DNA of 64,000 nt from Thermoflexus hugenholtzii (GTDB lineage: Bacteria; Chloroflexota; Anaerolineae; Thermoflexales; Thermoflexaceae). Positions 63,459 through 64,000 of the stretch are shown here, one piece after another. The DNA is taken from NCBI RefSeq assembly GCF_018771565.1, contig NZ_CP076326.1, positions 1,798,001 through 1,862,000 of the forward strand, in the 5' to 3' direction. The translations under genes and the position numbers were made by a program. The notes under the pieces are model-generated. The model saw only the letters and a program-made list of their open reading frames with translations. It searched no databases and was not told the origin of the DNA. Within the stretch, counting starts at the first letter, position 1. The number at the start of each line of letters is the position of its first letter.

Positions 63459-64000
<542 letters not shown>

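Overview
The window is a GC-rich (roughly two-thirds G+C), gene-dense bacterial chromosome segment. Gene content points to a thermophilic Chloroflexota, probably a Thermoflexus-like organism; this is inferred from family resemblance, not a database match. Supporting signs are Pro/Thr-stalked LysM envelope proteins, a two-domain ThyX-like protein in place of ThyA, an XPB/Ssl2-N-like protein, minCDE next to a SEDS gene, and CRISPR repeats whose reverse complement ends in ATTGCGAC. No tRNA or rRNA operon was found; the only structural RNA gene recognised is rnpB.

Layout. 1-2.2 kb: end of a group 3-type [NiFe] hydrogenase operon (small-subunit tail, large subunit, maturation protease). 2.1-6.6 kb: minus-strand GT39-like glycosyltransferase, LysM lipoprotein and helicase-associated protein. 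7.2-11.2 kb: plus-strand DedA, HEAT-repeat, AEC transporter and MA-type metalloprotease genes. 11.2-19.2 kb: mostly minus-strand housekeeping (DinB-like, RecO, cold-shock/zinc ribbon, LysM, HD, 2-hydroxyacid dehydrogenase, M24 peptidase), plus what looks like a fused remnant of an AAA-ATPase defence module. 19.3-31.1 kb: two large inverted arrays of hairpin repeats flank polA, an ABC-2 permease, rsmG, selA and a pyrimidine nucleoside phosphorylase; the second array encloses a Y1/HUH transposase gene. 31.1-36.1 kb: split-motif ThyX, M20 peptidase and a DEVH-box helicase. 36.3-37.7 kb: an 18-repeat CRISPR array without cas genes in the window, read on the minus strand from a leader promoter. 38-41 kb: RmlB, a likely oriC and dnaA. 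41.9-46 kb: an unusual four-gene envelope operon beginning with a WXG100-like protein. 46-53.3 kb: ComEC, methyltransferase, YdjM-like protein, ThrB and an SsnA-type aminohydrolase. 54-57 kb: minC-minD-minE-SEDS. 57.2-59.5 kb: HEPN/MNT pair overlapping gatB. 60-64 kb: UPF0182 membrane protein, rnpB and the start of gap.

The most distinctive feature is the repeat landscape. Family A is a REP/BIME-like element with a 5' GTAG head and a hairpin whose arms change together (CGGC/GCCG versus GGGC/GCCC), sometimes in tandem units of about 141-146 bp. Family B is a chain of five to seven different short hairpins in units of about 143 bp. Both are confined to intergenic space, often between divergent gene starts, and are absent from the tightly packed convergent junctions. 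Together with the embedded HUH transposase they form a candidate REP/RAYT-like system in a thermophile.
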